A DNA stretch of 64,000 nt from Achromobacter sp. RTa (lineage in GTDB: Bacteria > Pseudomonadota > Gammaproteobacteria > Burkholderiales > Burkholderiaceae_B): the NCBI RefSeq assembly GCF_000757485.1, contig NZ_JPYO01000042.1, forward strand, positions 248,197 through 312,196, given 5' to 3'. This document shows, piece by piece, positions 44,145-53,034 of the stretch. Under the pieces are notes generated by a model. The model saw only the letters and a list, made by a program, of their open reading frames with translations. It made no database searches and had not been told where the DNA came from. Made by a program: the position numbers and the translations under genes. Each line of letters starts with the position of its first letter. Within the stretch, counting starts at the first letter, position 1.

Positions 44145-44365
44145 ACGCCCGCCTCGCCCTCATGGCCACCGCCGTTCTCCTGCTGTCGGCCTGCAGCGAG
44201 CCCTCCCAGGAATTGCACTCGGGCAACGTCGGCAAACCCTACTATGACGGGACGGGCAGCAATTTCACGGCCGCAGGCTGGAAGCCCGGCGACAAAAGCA
44301 GTTGGCAGCAAGAGATGAAGACCCGCACCCAACGGGGCCAGAACGAATACACGAGAGTGTATTGA
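44141..44365 (+). CDS. Small lipoprotein of the fdh operon
   Basis: A 74-residue protein with a lipoprotein signal (LLLSAC, lipidation Cys18). A short hydrophilic mature part contains GNVGKPYYDGTGSNFTAAGW and SSWQQEMKTRTQRGQNEY. It is coupled to fdhB (ATGA) and ends 13 bases before the cytochrome gene. I do not know a function; it may be an envelope accessory of the enzyme complex. Confidence 0.8.
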   Translation: MNARLALMATAVLLLSACSEPSQELHSGNVGKPYYDGTGSNFTAAGWKPGDKSSWQQEMKTRTQRGQNEYTRVY

Positions 44366-44378
44366 TCGGGAGCTTGCC

Positions 44379-45542
44379 ATGATACGGTCACTCATCGCGG
44401 CACTGGCGATCTGCGCATCGGCCCTAGCGCCGGCAGTCGCCCAGAACGCCCCCTCGCAGCCTGCGGCCGGCGGGCTGGGTGGCATCCAGAGCGCCAACAT
44501 CTTCGAGGTCAAGCCCGACGCCAATGAATTGCCGGGCTATGCCGAGCAGACCAATGCCGAACGCGCCAAGGTCCAGCCGGGCAACAATGCGCCGATGTGG
44601 CGCAAGGTCAACTCCGGAGAGCCCGGCTATTCCAGCCTGCCGCACAGCCAGGCGCCCGAGGCCGGCGTCCTGATCCAGCGATTCGTGCAGTACCCCGGCT
44701 CGAAATTCACGACCGCCGGCGAAGCCTGGCGCCAGGTCCGCAACCACTGGATCATCCCGTACGGCGGCGGCCTGCTGCTCATCGTCCTCGTCGCCATCTT
44801 GCTGTTCTTCCTGGGCAAGGGCTCGATCAAGCTGCGGGAGGCCCCGACCGGCCGCCGCATCGAGCGCTTCACCTACTTCGAGCGCGCCGCGCACTGGGTC
44901 AATGCAACGGCCTTCGTGATCCTGGCGATCTCGGGGATCGTGATGGCCTTTGGCAAGTTCTTCCTGCTGCCCGTCATGGGCAGCGCCCTGTACGGCTGGA
45001 TGACCTGGGTCCTGAAAACCACGCACAACTTCGTCGGGCCGGTGTTCGCGGTGTCTCTCGTCGTGGTGCTGCTGACCTTCATCAAGGACAATATCCCGCG
45101 CCGCTACGATCTGATCTGGCTCAAGAAGGGCGGCGGGCTCCTGAGAACGGCGCACGTGCCGTCGCACCGTTTCAATGCCGGCGAAAAAATCATGTTTTGG
45201 GGCGGGATGATGTTCCTGGGGCTGATCGCGGTCCTGTCGGGGCTGTTCCTGGACAAGGTCGCGCCCGGCCTGGACTATTCACGCGGCAATATGCAGATCG
45301 CCCACATGGTCCACGCCGTATCGGTGATCCTCATGACCTGCATGATCATGGGCCATATCTACCTGGGCACCATCGGCATGCAAGGCGCGTTCAAGGCGAT
45401 GAAGACCGGCTATGTCGACGAAGCCTGGGCGCGCGAACACCACGAGCTCTGGTATGACGACATCAAGGCCGGCAAGATCCCGGCCCAGCGCACGCCAGAC
45501 AAAGGCGCCAAATCGCGCCCCACCCGCCCGGCCGGCGCCTGA
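44379..45542 (+). CDS. fdhC: Formate dehydrogenase cytochrome b556 gamma subunit
   Basis: A 387-residue membrane subunit that passes electrons to quinone. A signal peptide (APAVAQ) precedes an N-terminal periplasmic region of about 120 residues. Four FdnI-like spans follow, with heme-ligand histidines in ERAAHWVNATAFVIL, KTTHNFVGPVFAVSL and HMVHAVSVILMTCMIMGHIYLG. The conserved C-terminal HHELWYDDIKAGK is present. The extended N-terminus is longer than in E. coli FdnI but common in this locus type. Confidence 0.93.
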   Translation: MIRSLIAALAICASALAPAVAQNAPSQPAAGGLGGIQSANIFEVKPDANELPGYAEQTNAERAKVQPGNNAPMWRKVNSGEPGYSSLPHSQAPEAGVLIQRFVQYPGSKFTTAGEAWRQVRNHWIIPYGGGLLLIVLVAILLFFLGKGSIKLREAPTGRRIERFTYFERAAHWVNATAFVILAISGIVMAFGKFFLLPVMGSALYGWMTWVLKTTHNFVGPVFAVSLVVVLLTFIKDNIPRRYDLIWLKKGGGLLRTAHVPSHRFNAGEKIMFWGGMMFLGLIAVLSGLFLDKVAPGLDYSRGNMQIAHMVHAVSVILMTCMIMGHIYLGTIGMQGAFKAMKTGYVDEAWAREHHELWYDDIKAGKIPAQRTPDKGAKSRPTRPAGA

Positions 45543-45564
45543 CGGTCCGGCGCAAGGAGTCCGC

Positions 45565-45945
45565 ATGAAAAAGATCGCCGCAATACTCCTCGTGCTGGCC
45601 GCCGCGCCGGTGGCCCATGCCAAGCTTCCCCCTCCCAGCGCCGAAGCCCAGGCTCGCGCAGCCGAGACCGCAGCCAAGGCCGCCTGGTCGGCCAAGGTGG
45701 ACGCTTACAAACTCTGCCAAGCGCAGGATCGCGTCGCCGCCTTGTACTACGAACAGACCAAGGCCGCCGGCAAGACCACCCGTCCGCCGATGGCCACGGC
45801 AGGCTGCCACGATCCCGGGCCTTTCGCCTATACCCGACCCGAGGAAAAGCCGCGCGAGACCTCCGGCGCCCATTCTCCCGCGGGCACGGCCACGCAGCCG
45901 CCCAGCACCAGCACCCCGGCCGCCGAGGGCAAGCCCAAGCCTTGA
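45565..45945 (+). CDS. Small exported protein downstream of the fdh cytochrome gene
   Basis: A 126-residue protein with a signal peptide (MKKIAAILLVLAAAPVAHA) and an Ala-rich helical segment. Two cysteines (KLCQAQD and AGCHDPG) might form a disulfide, and the tail is Pro/Ser/Thr-rich. It has a strong AAGGAG ribosome site. Similar short proteins occur in betaproteobacterial fdh loci, but I know no function. A strong intrinsic terminator follows it, so it closes the fdh transcript. Confidence 0.78.
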   Translation: MKKIAAILLVLAAAPVAHAKLPPPSAEAQARAAETAAKAAWSAKVDAYKLCQAQDRVAALYYEQTKAAGKTTRPPMATAGCHDPGPFAYTRPEEKPRETSGAHSPAGTATQPPSTSTPAAEGKPKP

Positions 45946-45963
45946 ATCCCGTTGCGAGCATCG

Positions 45964-45995
45964 GGCCCGGCCCTTGCGCGCCGGGCCTTTGTTTT
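45964..45995 (+). terminator. Intrinsic terminator between the fdh structural genes and fdhD
   Basis: GGCCCGGC and GCCGGGCC form a perfect 8-bp stem with an 8-base loop, followed directly by TTTGTTTT. It should end most transcription from the fdh operon, leaving fdhD on read-through or its own promoter. Confidence 0.85.
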
Positions 45996-46044
45996 AGACT
46001 TGGCCCATTGCCCCCGGCTCCGCGCCGCCGACTTGCGTCCGCCC

Positions 46045-46905
46045 ATGACACACCCGCTCCCTCGCATGACCGCCGCCCGCGCCCCGTTGACCCGCGAAGT
46101 CGAGGTCGTCAACGAGCATGGCCAGCGTGAGTCCCTGTTCATCCCGGCCGAGCGTCCGCTCACCATCTATGTGGACCGCCGTGAAATCGTCACCCTGATG
46201 ACCCTGGGCGCCATGCCCGAACTGCTGGTGCTGGGGTACCTGCGCAACCAGCGCCTGGTGCGTGAGCTGGACGAGGTCGTCGCCGTAACCGTGGATTGGG
46301 AAGTCAACGCAGCCGCGGTAGAGACCCGCCACGGCATCGCCGACATCGAAGCCCGCACGAAAAAACGCGTCGTCACGACCGGCTGCGGCCAGGGCAGCGT
46401 GTTCGGCGACCTGATGGACGAAATCGACGGCATCCGCCTGGCGCCGCAGGCGCGCCTGGGCCAGGACGAACTGTACGGCCTGCTCAACGCCATACGCGTG
46501 CAGGAAACCACCTACAAATCGGCCGGATCGGTGCATGGCTGCGCGCTGTTCCGCGGCGCCGAAATGCTCATGTTCGTCGAGGATGTCGGCCGCCACAACG
46601 CCATCGACACGATCGCGGGCTGGATGTGGCTGCAAGGCGCGCAGGGCCAGGACGGGGCCGACAAGGTGTTCTACACGACCGGGCGGCTGACGAGCGAAAT
46701 GGTCATGAAGTCGGCGCAGATGGGCGTGCCCATCGTGGTCTCACGCAGCGGGATCACCCAGATGGGCTATGAAATCGCGGAGCAGCTGGGCCTGTGCGCG
46801 ATCGGGCGCGCCATCAACAAGCGCTTCATTTGCTACACCGCCCCGGAACGCCTGCTGCTGCAGCCCGAATTGGCCGCGGAACGCTTCCCGCCCGCAGCCG
46901 GCTGA
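46045..46905 (+). CDS. fdhD: FdhD sulfurtransferase for formate dehydrogenase activation
   Basis: A 286-residue protein required in E. coli to transfer sulfur to the Mo cofactor of formate dehydrogenase. The body matches FdhD: AERPLTIYVDRREIVTLM, SAGSVHGCALF, EDVGRHNAIDTIAGW, FYTTGRLTSEMVMK and SRSGITQMGYEIA. The loop that carries CxxC in E. coli FdhD reads TTGCGQGSVFGD, with only Cys114 and Gly in place of the second cysteine. An alternative start is 46066. It lies downstream of a strong terminator and converges with the ModE-like regulator gene. Confidence 0.92.
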   Translation: MTHPLPRMTAARAPLTREVEVVNEHGQRESLFIPAERPLTIYVDRREIVTLMTLGAMPELLVLGYLRNQRLVRELDEVVAVTVDWEVNAAAVETRHGIADIEARTKKRVVTTGCGQGSVFGDLMDEIDGIRLAPQARLGQDELYGLLNAIRVQETTYKSAGSVHGCALFRGAEMLMFVEDVGRHNAIDTIAGWMWLQGAQGQDGADKVFYTTGRLTSEMVMKSAQMGVPIVVSRSGITQMGYEIAEQLGLCAIGRAINKRFICYTAPERLLLQPELAAERFPPAAG

Positions 46906-46908
46906 TCC

Positions 46909-46934
46909 CGCGCGTCAGCTACGCGCGTCAGCTA
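46909..46934. repeat. 13-bp perfect tandem duplication at the end of the regulator gene
   Basis: CGCGCGTCAGCTA occurs twice back to back. One copy contains the minus-strand stop codon of the ModE-like gene and the other lies just beyond it, which suggests a recent slippage event with no effect on the protein. Confidence 0.7.
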
Positions 46935-48067
46935 CGGGAGGCCTTGCCCGGCTTCGCGCCGGCGGAGCGCCGCTTGGGCTTGCCGCCGAAATCCCACCAC
47001 GGCAGCATGCGCCGCAGCGACAGCACCTCGCCGCTGTTCGTCGGGGTATACCCTGGCATGCGGGCAAGCAGCGCCTGCCATGTATCGCTGCGCAGGATTT
47101 CCATCAACGCCAGCGTCGACGGCTGGTCCAGCGTGGATTTCAGGCACACCAGGAAATAATTCTCCCTGACGAGCGGCACGAAATCCAGCCGCTCTCGCAG
47201 CGCCGCCGAGGCGATGCCCAGGCCGGCATCGGCGCCGCCCGAGGCCACCGCATGCGCCACGGCCTTGTGCGAAGGTTCGGTGCGCTGATAGCCATCGATG
47301 GCCTGGGGATCGATGCCCGCCTCTTCGAGCAGCTCGTCGAACAGCACCCGCGTGCCCGTGCCCAGCGAGCGGTTCACGTAGCGCAGGCCCGGCTGTAGCA
47401 GATCCTGGATTCCGCCCAGGCCCCTGGGATTGCCGCGAGGCACGATCAGCCCTTGCTCGCGCTGGGCGAAACCGATGATCTTGTGCAGCCCTGGCTGCAG
47501 CAGGGGCTTGTAGGCCCGTTCGCTGCGCGATCCGGGCTTCGGCTGCTGGCGGGTATGGAACCCCGCCATCACGCAGCGACCTTCGTTGAGCGCGCTGATG
47601 GCGTCCAGGCTGCCCGCGTAGCGCACGTCCAGGTGCAGCTTGGCCGAAGCGACGGCATGCTCCTGCAGGGCAGCCAGGGCGTCGTCGTGGCTGGCGTAGA
47701 GAGGCACCACGTGCGCGGCATTGTCGAAGGCCACTGCGAAGGTGCGCTCCAGTTCGGCGCGCAGCGCGCTGATCTGGGGAGCCAGACGGGCCTGGGCCTG
47801 GCGCTCGGCCCACAGCAGTTTTTCGCCGAACTCGTTCAGGCGGGCGGGCTGGCCCTTGTCCCAGACGATGAGGGTGCGGCCCAGCGTCTGCTCCCAGCGC
47901 TTCAGTTCGCCCCATACGTGCCGGTACGACAGGCCCAGCGCCTTGGCCGCGGCCGAGATCGATCCGTGCTCGCGCACCGCAAACAGCAAGTCCATCAGGG
48001 CGTTGCGGATCAGGGCCGGTTGCGCGCCGTTGGCGCCCAGCAGATAGGTAAGTTCAATGCTATGCAC
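46928..48067 (-). CDS. ModE-like HTH regulator with periplasmic-binding-like domain (probable molybdate/tungstate regulator)
   Basis: A 379-residue protein. The N-terminal ModE/LysR-type winged HTH (residues 20-90) contains REHGSISAAAKALGLSYRHV and WGELKRWEQTLG. A PBP-like ligand domain (about 110-350) follows, with LHLDVRYAGSLDAISALNEG, CVMAGFHT and FVNRS-like YVNRSLGTGTRVLFDELL, and the tail is basic. Such fusions regulate molybdate/tungstate transport and cofactor genes. It is divergent from the tup operon and convergent with fdhD, so tungstate- or molybdate-responsive control is inferred. Confidence 0.85.
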   Translation of the reverse strand: MHSIELTYLLGANGAQPALIRNALMDLLFAVREHGSISAAAKALGLSYRHVWGELKRWEQTLGRTLIVWDKGQPARLNEFGEKLLWAERQAQARLAPQISALRAELERTFAVAFDNAAHVVPLYASHDDALAALQEHAVASAKLHLDVRYAGSLDAISALNEGRCVMAGFHTRQQPKPGSRSERAYKPLLQPGLHKIIGFAQREQGLIVPRGNPRGLGGIQDLLQPGLRYVNRSLGTGTRVLFDELLEEAGIDPQAIDGYQRTEPSHKAVAHAVASGGADAGLGIASAALRERLDFVPLVRENYFLVCLKSTLDQPSTLALMEILRSDTWQALLARMPGYTPTNSGEVLSLRRMLPWWDFGGKPKRRSAGAKPGKASRS

Positions 48068-48088
48068 GGCGGCGAGTATGCCTTAAAA

Positions 48089-48145
48089 AGTGCCCCCACG
48101 CTGCACCCGCTGCGCGGGTTTGCTGCCCCCCAGGGGGGCGTTTTT
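48089..48145. repeat. Burkholderiales-type intergenic hairpin repeat with terminator-like end
   Basis: The element has two hairpins: ACCCGC-TGC-GCGGGT at 48105-48119, and a GCCCCCC/GGGGGGC stem at 48125-48139 followed by GTTTTT. The surrounding phrase (GTGCCCCCACGCTGC, then TTTGCTGCCCCCCAG) matches a repeat that I recall as widespread in Bordetella-like intergenic regions. It sits upstream of tupB and beyond the regulator start, so it ends no gene in the plus direction. Confidence 0.65.
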
Positions 48146-48288
48146 GTCTTGGGGCGACCCTAGGCAAAAAATCTGCGAATGACATCGCAGCGTAGCGCAA
48201 AGCCGGGTTTACAGCTATGCAATCCTCTTCATATGGTTCATGGGCAACGCATGCGATACCCTGCCCCGGGGTACAGGGGAAAACAGGC

Positions 48289-49026
48289 ATGAACACACTT
48301 CTCGAGAGCGTGCAGACTGCGCTGCGGCTCATCGTTTCGCTCGACCCGGTCCTGCTGGCCATCGTGGGCCGCTCGCTGGCGGTCAGCATCACTGCCTGTA
48401 TCCTGGCCTGTACGCTGGGCATGGCGGCCGGCGCCTGGCTGAGCGTCGCCGCCTTTCGCGGAAAGCCGGCCGTCCTGACCCTGCTCAATACCTCGCTGGC
48501 CCTGCCTTCGGTGGTGGTCGGCCTGATCGTCTACCTGCTGCTGTCGCATTCCGGCCCCCTGGGATTCCTGGGCTGGCTTTTCTCCTTCAAGGCGATGGTG
48601 CTGGCGCAGACCATTCTCGTCCTGCCCTTCGTCACCGCGCTGGTGCGCCAGGCAGTGGGCGACGCCGAGGCCGATCATGGCGAACAATTGCGCTCCCTGG
48701 GCGCGCCGGCCTCGATGCGGGGCCTGCTGCTGCTGTGGGACGAACGTTTCGCCCTCGTCACCATCGTGATCGCAGCCTTCGGGCGCGCCATCTCCGAAGT
48801 CGGAGCGGTCATGGTGGTCGGCGGCAATATCGACGGCTACACCCGCGTGATGACTACCGCGATCGCCCTGGAAACCAGCAAGGGAGACCTGCCCATGGCG
48901 ATGGCCCTGGGCCTCGTGCTGCTGACCGTCGTGCTGGTGCTCAACATCCTCGGCGCGATGGTGCGGCGCTGGCGGGAGCAGCGCGACGCAGGAGGCGCGT
49001 CGATCCTGGCGCGGGAGGCGCTATGA
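48289..49026 (+). CDS. tupB: Tungstate ABC transporter permease
   Basis: A 245-residue permease with about five spans. The binding-protein-dependent motif is EADHGEQLRSLGAPASMRGL, and GRAISEVGAVMVVGGNI is characteristic of TupB/WtpB-type oxyanion permeases. I start at 48289 (MNTLLESV), where the hydrophobic protein begins; the open frame runs 24 codons further upstream without a convincing start. It overlaps tupC (ATGA). Specificity is inferred from the TupA encoded in the same operon. Confidence 0.92.
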   Translation: MNTLLESVQTALRLIVSLDPVLLAIVGRSLAVSITACILACTLGMAAGAWLSVAAFRGKPAVLTLLNTSLALPSVVVGLIVYLLLSHSGPLGFLGWLFSFKAMVLAQTILVLPFVTALVRQAVGDAEADHGEQLRSLGAPASMRGLLLLWDERFALVTIVIAAFGRAISEVGAVMVVGGNIDGYTRVMTTAIALETSKGDLPMAMALGLVLLTVVLVLNILGAMVRRWREQRDAGGASILAREAL

Positions 49027-49718
49027 GCGCGCTGTTCGAACTGGACGGCGTCCACGTCCGTTATGGCGCAGTCCATGCCCTGCGCGACCTGCGGCTTACC
49101 ATCGGCGCCGGTGAGCGCGTGGCGCTGGTCGGCGCCAATGGCAGCGGCAAAAGCACGCTGCTGCGCGTCCTTCATGGGCTGGCCCGCCCCAGTTCCGGCC
49201 GGGCGCGCTGCCTGCCGACGAATCGCCAGGCCATGCTGTTCCAGCATCCGTATATGTTGCGGACCTCGGCCCTGAACAACGTCGCGCTGGGCCTGTGGCT
49301 GCGCGGCACGGCCTGGCGCCAGGCGCGCACGCGCGCCGCCCAGGCCCTGGAGCAGGTCGAGATGGGTGAACTGGCCGGACGCAATGCGCGCAGCCTGTCG
49401 GGCGGCCAGAAGCAGCGCCTGGCCCTGGCGCGCGCGTGGGCCCAGTCCCCGGAAGCCCTGCTGCTGGACGAACCGACCGCCAGCCTGGATCCGCATTCCA
49501 AGCGCGAAGTCGAGAATCTGATGCAGTTCTTCAGCGCCGGCCAGTCGGCCACCATGGTTTTCGCCAGCCACAACCTCGGCCAGGTGCAGCGCCTGGCCGA
49601 CCGCGTCGTCTACCTGGACCACGGCCGGATCCTGGCCGATCTGCCCGTGCACGATTTTTTCAATGGCCCGCTGCCCGAAACCGCGAGTCTGTTCCTCAAA
49701 GGAGAACGCATCCTATGA
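49023..49718 (+). CDS. tupC: Tungstate ABC transporter ATP-binding protein
   Basis: A 231-residue ATPase with Walker A GANGSGKST (37-45), Q-loop AMLFQHPYMLRTS, signature LSGGQKQRLALARAW, Walker B ALLLDEPTASLD and H-loop FASHNL. It lacks the C-terminal TOBE regulatory domain found in ModC. It overlaps both tupB and tupA by four bases. Confidence 0.93.
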   Translation: MSALFELDGVHVRYGAVHALRDLRLTIGAGERVALVGANGSGKSTLLRVLHGLARPSSGRARCLPTNRQAMLFQHPYMLRTSALNNVALGLWLRGTAWRQARTRAAQALEQVEMGELAGRNARSLSGGQKQRLALARAWAQSPEALLLDEPTASLDPHSKREVENLMQFFSAGQSATMVFASHNLGQVQRLADRVVYLDHGRILADLPVHDFFNGPLPETASLFLKGERIL

Positions 49719-50530
49719 ATCTGCTCACCACCCTCAAGTACGGCGCCGCATTCACCGGCCTGTCCGCGGCGTTCGCCATGGCTCCGGTCAAGGCCGAGAC
49801 CATCACGATGGCCTCGACCACGTCCACCGAGCAGTCGGGGCTGTTCGCGCATCTGCTGCCCGCCTTCAAGGCCGCCAGCGGCATCGACATCAAGGTCGTC
49901 GCCCAGGGCACCGGCCAGGCCCTGGACACCGCCCGCCGCGGCGACGCCGACGTGGTCTTCGTGCACGATCAGGCCGCCGAAGAGAAGTTCGTGTCCGAAG
50001 GCTATGCGGTCAAGCGGTATCCGGTCATGTACAACGATTTCGTCCTCATCGGCCCTTCCGCGGACCCGGCGGGCGCGAAGGGCAACGACATCGTCGCGGC
50101 CCTGAACAAGCTGGCTGCGGCCAACGCTCCCTTTATCTCCCGCGGAGACAAGAGCGGCACACACGCGGCGGAGCTGCGCTACTGGAAGCAGGCGGGCCTC
50201 GACAACAAGGGATCGGGCTACAAGGAGTGCGGCTGCGGCATGGGTCCGGCGCTGAACATGGCGTCGTCGATGAACGCCTATGTGCTGTCCGATCGGGGCA
50301 CGTGGCTCAGCTTCAAGAACCCGGGCGACCTGAAAGTGCTGGTCGAGGGCGACAAGAAGCTCTTCAACCAGTATGGCGTGATGGTGGTCAACCCCGCCAA
50401 GCACGCGCACGTCAAATCGGCCGCCGCCCAGAAGTTCGTCGACTGGGTGACCTCGAAGCCCGGGCAGGACACGATCGCCAGCTACAAGATCAACGGCCAG
50501 CAGCTGTTCTTCCCGAACGCCAATCCGTAG
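49715..50530 (+). CDS. tupA: Tungstate-binding periplasmic protein
   Basis: A 271-residue binding protein with a signal peptide (ending PVKAET). The oxyanion-binding motif STTSTEQSGLF (34-44) corresponds to the TTTS motif of TupA proteins, and ISRGDKSGTHAAELRYW and YVLSDRGTWLSF are further family motifs. TupA binds tungstate far more tightly than molybdate in characterised species. In this locus it points to W supply for the formate dehydrogenase. It ends 16 bases from the convergent mobB. Confidence 0.92.
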   Translation: MNLLTTLKYGAAFTGLSAAFAMAPVKAETITMASTTSTEQSGLFAHLLPAFKAASGIDIKVVAQGTGQALDTARRGDADVVFVHDQAAEEKFVSEGYAVKRYPVMYNDFVLIGPSADPAGAKGNDIVAALNKLAAANAPFISRGDKSGTHAAELRYWKQAGLDNKGSGYKECGCGMGPALNMASSMNAYVLSDRGTWLSFKNPGDLKVLVEGDKKLFNQYGVMVVNPAKHAHVKSAAAQKFVDWVTSKPGQDTIASYKINGQQLFFPNANP

Positions 50531-50546
50531 CGGCGATGAGCGGCCG

Positions 50547-51074
50547 TCAGGGCATGGACGCCAGCACCTGCTCCAGGGGCCAGGCGTGCGCCTGGACCAG
50601 GTCCGCCACGGCTTCGTAATCGTCCAGGCCGACCCAGGGCAGGCCGCCGCCGGAAGGCGGCGGCACATCGCTGACGATGGCGCCTATGCTGGCGTCGTCC
50701 GGATAGAGCCAGGGTTTCGCGTTGGCTTCGCGGTGCACCTCGATCTTGATGTGCGGATTGCGCTTGAAACCTTCAATGAGCACCAGGTCGACCACGCTCA
50801 TGCGGCCCAGCAATTCGCCCAGCCCGGGCTCGGGCTCGCCGCGCAATTCATGCATGATCGCCCAGCGCGCCGAGGAAGCCACCAGCACTTCGCTGGCGCC
50901 GGCCTCTCGGTGCAGGTAGGAATCCTTGCCCGGATGATCGATATCGAAAGCATGATGGGCATGCTTGAGCGTCGACACGCTCAGGCCCCGGGACTTCAGC
51001 ACCGGTATCAGGCGCGTCAGCAGCTGCGTCTTGCCCGCGCCGCTCCATCCGGCAAAACCTATCACTCGGGTCAT
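50547..51074 (-). CDS. mobB: Molybdopterin-guanine dinucleotide biosynthesis adaptor MobB
   Basis: A 175-residue P-loop GTPase with Walker A GWSGAGKTQ (9-17), TLKHAHHAFDIDHPGKDS, the conserved REAGASEVLVAS, and VDLVLIEGFKRNPHIKIEV. It assists MobA in forming the MGD cofactor. The ATG at 51074 lies eight bases beyond the moeA stop. The longer open frame upstream is an antisense-like extension into moeA. Confidence 0.92.
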   Translation of the reverse strand: MTRVIGFAGWSGAGKTQLLTRLIPVLKSRGLSVSTLKHAHHAFDIDHPGKDSYLHREAGASEVLVASSARWAIMHELRGEPEPGLGELLGRMSVVDLVLIEGFKRNPHIKIEVHREANAKPWLYPDDASIGAIVSDVPPPSGGGLPWVGLDDYEAVADLVQAHAWPLEQVLASMP

Positions 51075-51082
51075 CCGGCGCC

Positions 51083-52363
51083 TCAGATCAAGCCATCGAA
51101 CGGCAGGACGTCGACATATTCGCCCGCGGCGATATTGCCTTGGTCGTGCCCCAATACCAGCAGGCCGTTGGCCTGGCTCATGCTGCGCAGGATGCCGGAG
51201 CCCTGCGAGCCCGTGATGGCCGCCTGCCAGCCGCCATCCGCGGCGCGCGTGACGATCGCGCGCTGGTATTCCGTGCGGCCGGGCTTCTTGCGTATGGGCC
51301 TGGGCGTCACACAGCGCAGGAGCGGCAGCGCTTGCGGTTCGGCGCCTCCCATGGCCAGGAGCGCGTCGCGCACCAGCGCGTAGAAGGTCACCATGACGGC
51401 CACGGGATTGCCCGGCAGGCCGAAAAGAATGGCCTGCCCGATGCGCCCGATGGCCAGGGGCCGCCCTGGCCGCATGGCGATCTTCCAGAACAGCACGTCG
51501 CCCAGGCGCGCCATGACCTTCTTGGTGTAGTCGGCTTCGCCCACGCTGACTCCGCCGGAGGTGATGACGACGTCGGCGTTGGCGGCCGCCGCCGCAAAGG
51601 CCTGTTCCAGGGAGGCCTCGTCGTCTCGCACCACGCCCATGTCCAGCATCTCCACGCCCAGGCGCTGCAACATGCACCACAGCGTGTAGCGATTGCTGTC
51701 GTACACACAGCCCTCGTCCAGCGGTTCTCCGATGGAACGCAGTTCATTGCCGGTGGAAAAGAACGCCACGCGCACGCGGCGCCGCACGGGAACCTCGCCC
51801 CGGCCCAGCGAGGCCAGCATGCCGATGTCTGCGGGCCGCAGCACGCGGCCGGCCGACAGGGCCGGCTCCCCGCGCGCCAGGTCTTCGCCCGCCAGGCGGC
51901 GATTGTCGCCCTGGCGCAGCATGCCCGCCGGGATGATGATGGCGCCGTTTTCCTGGCGCACGAACTCCTGCGGCACCACGGTATCCAGGCCGGCCGGCAT
52001 GACCGCGCCGGTCATGATGCGCACGCACTGCCCCGGCCCCGCCACGCCCTCGAATTTTTCACCCGCCAGCCCGCTGCCCGCGACGTGCAGGACGGTGTCT
52101 CCCTCGGCGCGCAAGTCCTCGCCCCTGAGGGCATACCCGTCCATGGCCGAATTGTCGTGGGCGGGAACGTCAATGTCGGAGATGATGTCCCGGGCCAGTG
52201 TGCGGCCCAGCGCCGCCCGCAGGGGCAGGACCTCGACGGCGTTCAGGCGCGGGACCAGGCGGTCGATGAACTCCCGCGCCTGGCCGATGGGCAGGGCATT
52301 CGGATCATAGCCGTCGACACAGGATGCGATGGCCGCGAGGGTCTCGGGACGGTCGGTGCTCAT
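51083..52363 (-). CDS. moeA: Molybdopterin molybdenumtransferase MoeA
   Basis: A 426-residue enzyme that inserts molybdate (or tungstate) into adenylylated molybdopterin. Motifs are [48 protein letters not shown], the metal-binding [16 protein letters not shown], and [13 protein letters not shown]. The length is normal. Its start overlaps the mobA stop (ATGA). It fits the formate dehydrogenase island as the metal-insertion step. Confidence 0.95.
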   Translation of the reverse strand: MSTDRPETLAAIASCVDGYDPNALPIGQAREFIDRLVPRLNAVEVLPLRAALGRTLARDIISDIDVPAHDNSAMDGYALRGEDLRAEGDTVLHVAGSGLAGEKFEGVAGPGQCVRIMTGAVMPAGLDTVVPQEFVRQENGAIIIPAGMLRQGDNRRLAGEDLARGEPALSAGRVLRPADIGMLASLGRGEVPVRRRVRVAFFSTGNELRSIGEPLDEGCVYDSNRYTLWCMLQRLGVEMLDMGVVRDDEASLEQAFAAAAANADVVITSGGVSVGEADYTKKVMARLGDVLFWKIAMRPGRPLAIGRIGQAILFGLPGNPVAVMVTFYALVRDALLAMGGAEPQALPLLRCVTPRPIRKKPGRTEYQRAIVTRAADGGWQAAITGSQGSGILRSMSQANGLLVLGHDQGNIAAGEYVDVLPFDGLI

Positions 52364-52956
52364 GATTGAAGCTGCTGCAATTCGGTTAGGGTGTTGGCGC
52401 CGGCGAAAGCATGCGCATCCTCGAACAGGACCTCGACGCAGGCGTGGCTGGCGGTCCAGATGTCGATCTTTCTCTGCCCGCTATCCAGGAACGCCAGCAG
52501 GCTGCCCAGCAATGCGGTCTTGAGCAGGCAAAACACAGGCTGGGTTCGCGTTACGCCGTCCTCGAGCGTGGCCACCATGGCGATGTCGGCACCGGCCTCT
52601 TGCAGGGCCGCTGCCAGGCGCTCCACCATGTCCGGCGGAAACAGCGGCGAATCGCAAGGCACGGTGACGAGGTACTCGGTTTCGCAGCGCTCCAGCCCCG
52701 CGGCGAAACCCGCCAGCGGCCCCGCGAAATCGGTAGAGGCATCGGGCCATACGGGCGCGCCCAGGGACTCGTACGCGGACAGGTTGCGGTTCGCGTTGAT
52801 CATGATTTCCCCGACCTGCGGCCCCAGGCGCAGCAAAGCGTGCATCGCCAGGGGAATGCCCTGGAAATTCTGCAAGCCCTTGTCCACGCCCCCCATGCGG
52901 CTACCTCGCCCGCCGGCCAGGATCAACCCGGTGATTTGGCTTTTATTTATCATCAT
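52360..52956 (-). CDS. mobA: Molybdenum cofactor guanylyltransferase MobA
   Basis: A 198-residue enzyme that adds GMP to molybdopterin to make MGD, the cofactor form used by formate dehydrogenase. The nucleotide-binding motif is [29 protein letters not shown] and [18 protein letters not shown] are also conserved. Two adjacent ATGs (52956 and 52953) are possible starts. It is coupled to moeA and follows the transporter gene by 78 bases on the same strand. Confidence 0.94.
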   Translation of the reverse strand: MMINKSQITGLILAGGRGSRMGGVDKGLQNFQGIPLAMHALLRLGPQVGEIMINANRNLSAYESLGAPVWPDASTDFAGPLAGFAAGLERCETEYLVTVPCDSPLFPPDMVERLAAALQEAGADIAMVATLEDGVTRTQPVFCLLKTALLGSLLAFLDSGQRKIDIWTASHACVEVLFEDAHAFAGANTLTELQQLQS

Positions 52957-53034
52957 GCTCACGAGTTCCGGCCGCGCGTGCGGCCCTGCGGTCATAGCAG
53001 CCAGTATAGCGGCTGCTGCCCCCGGATATCGCCT

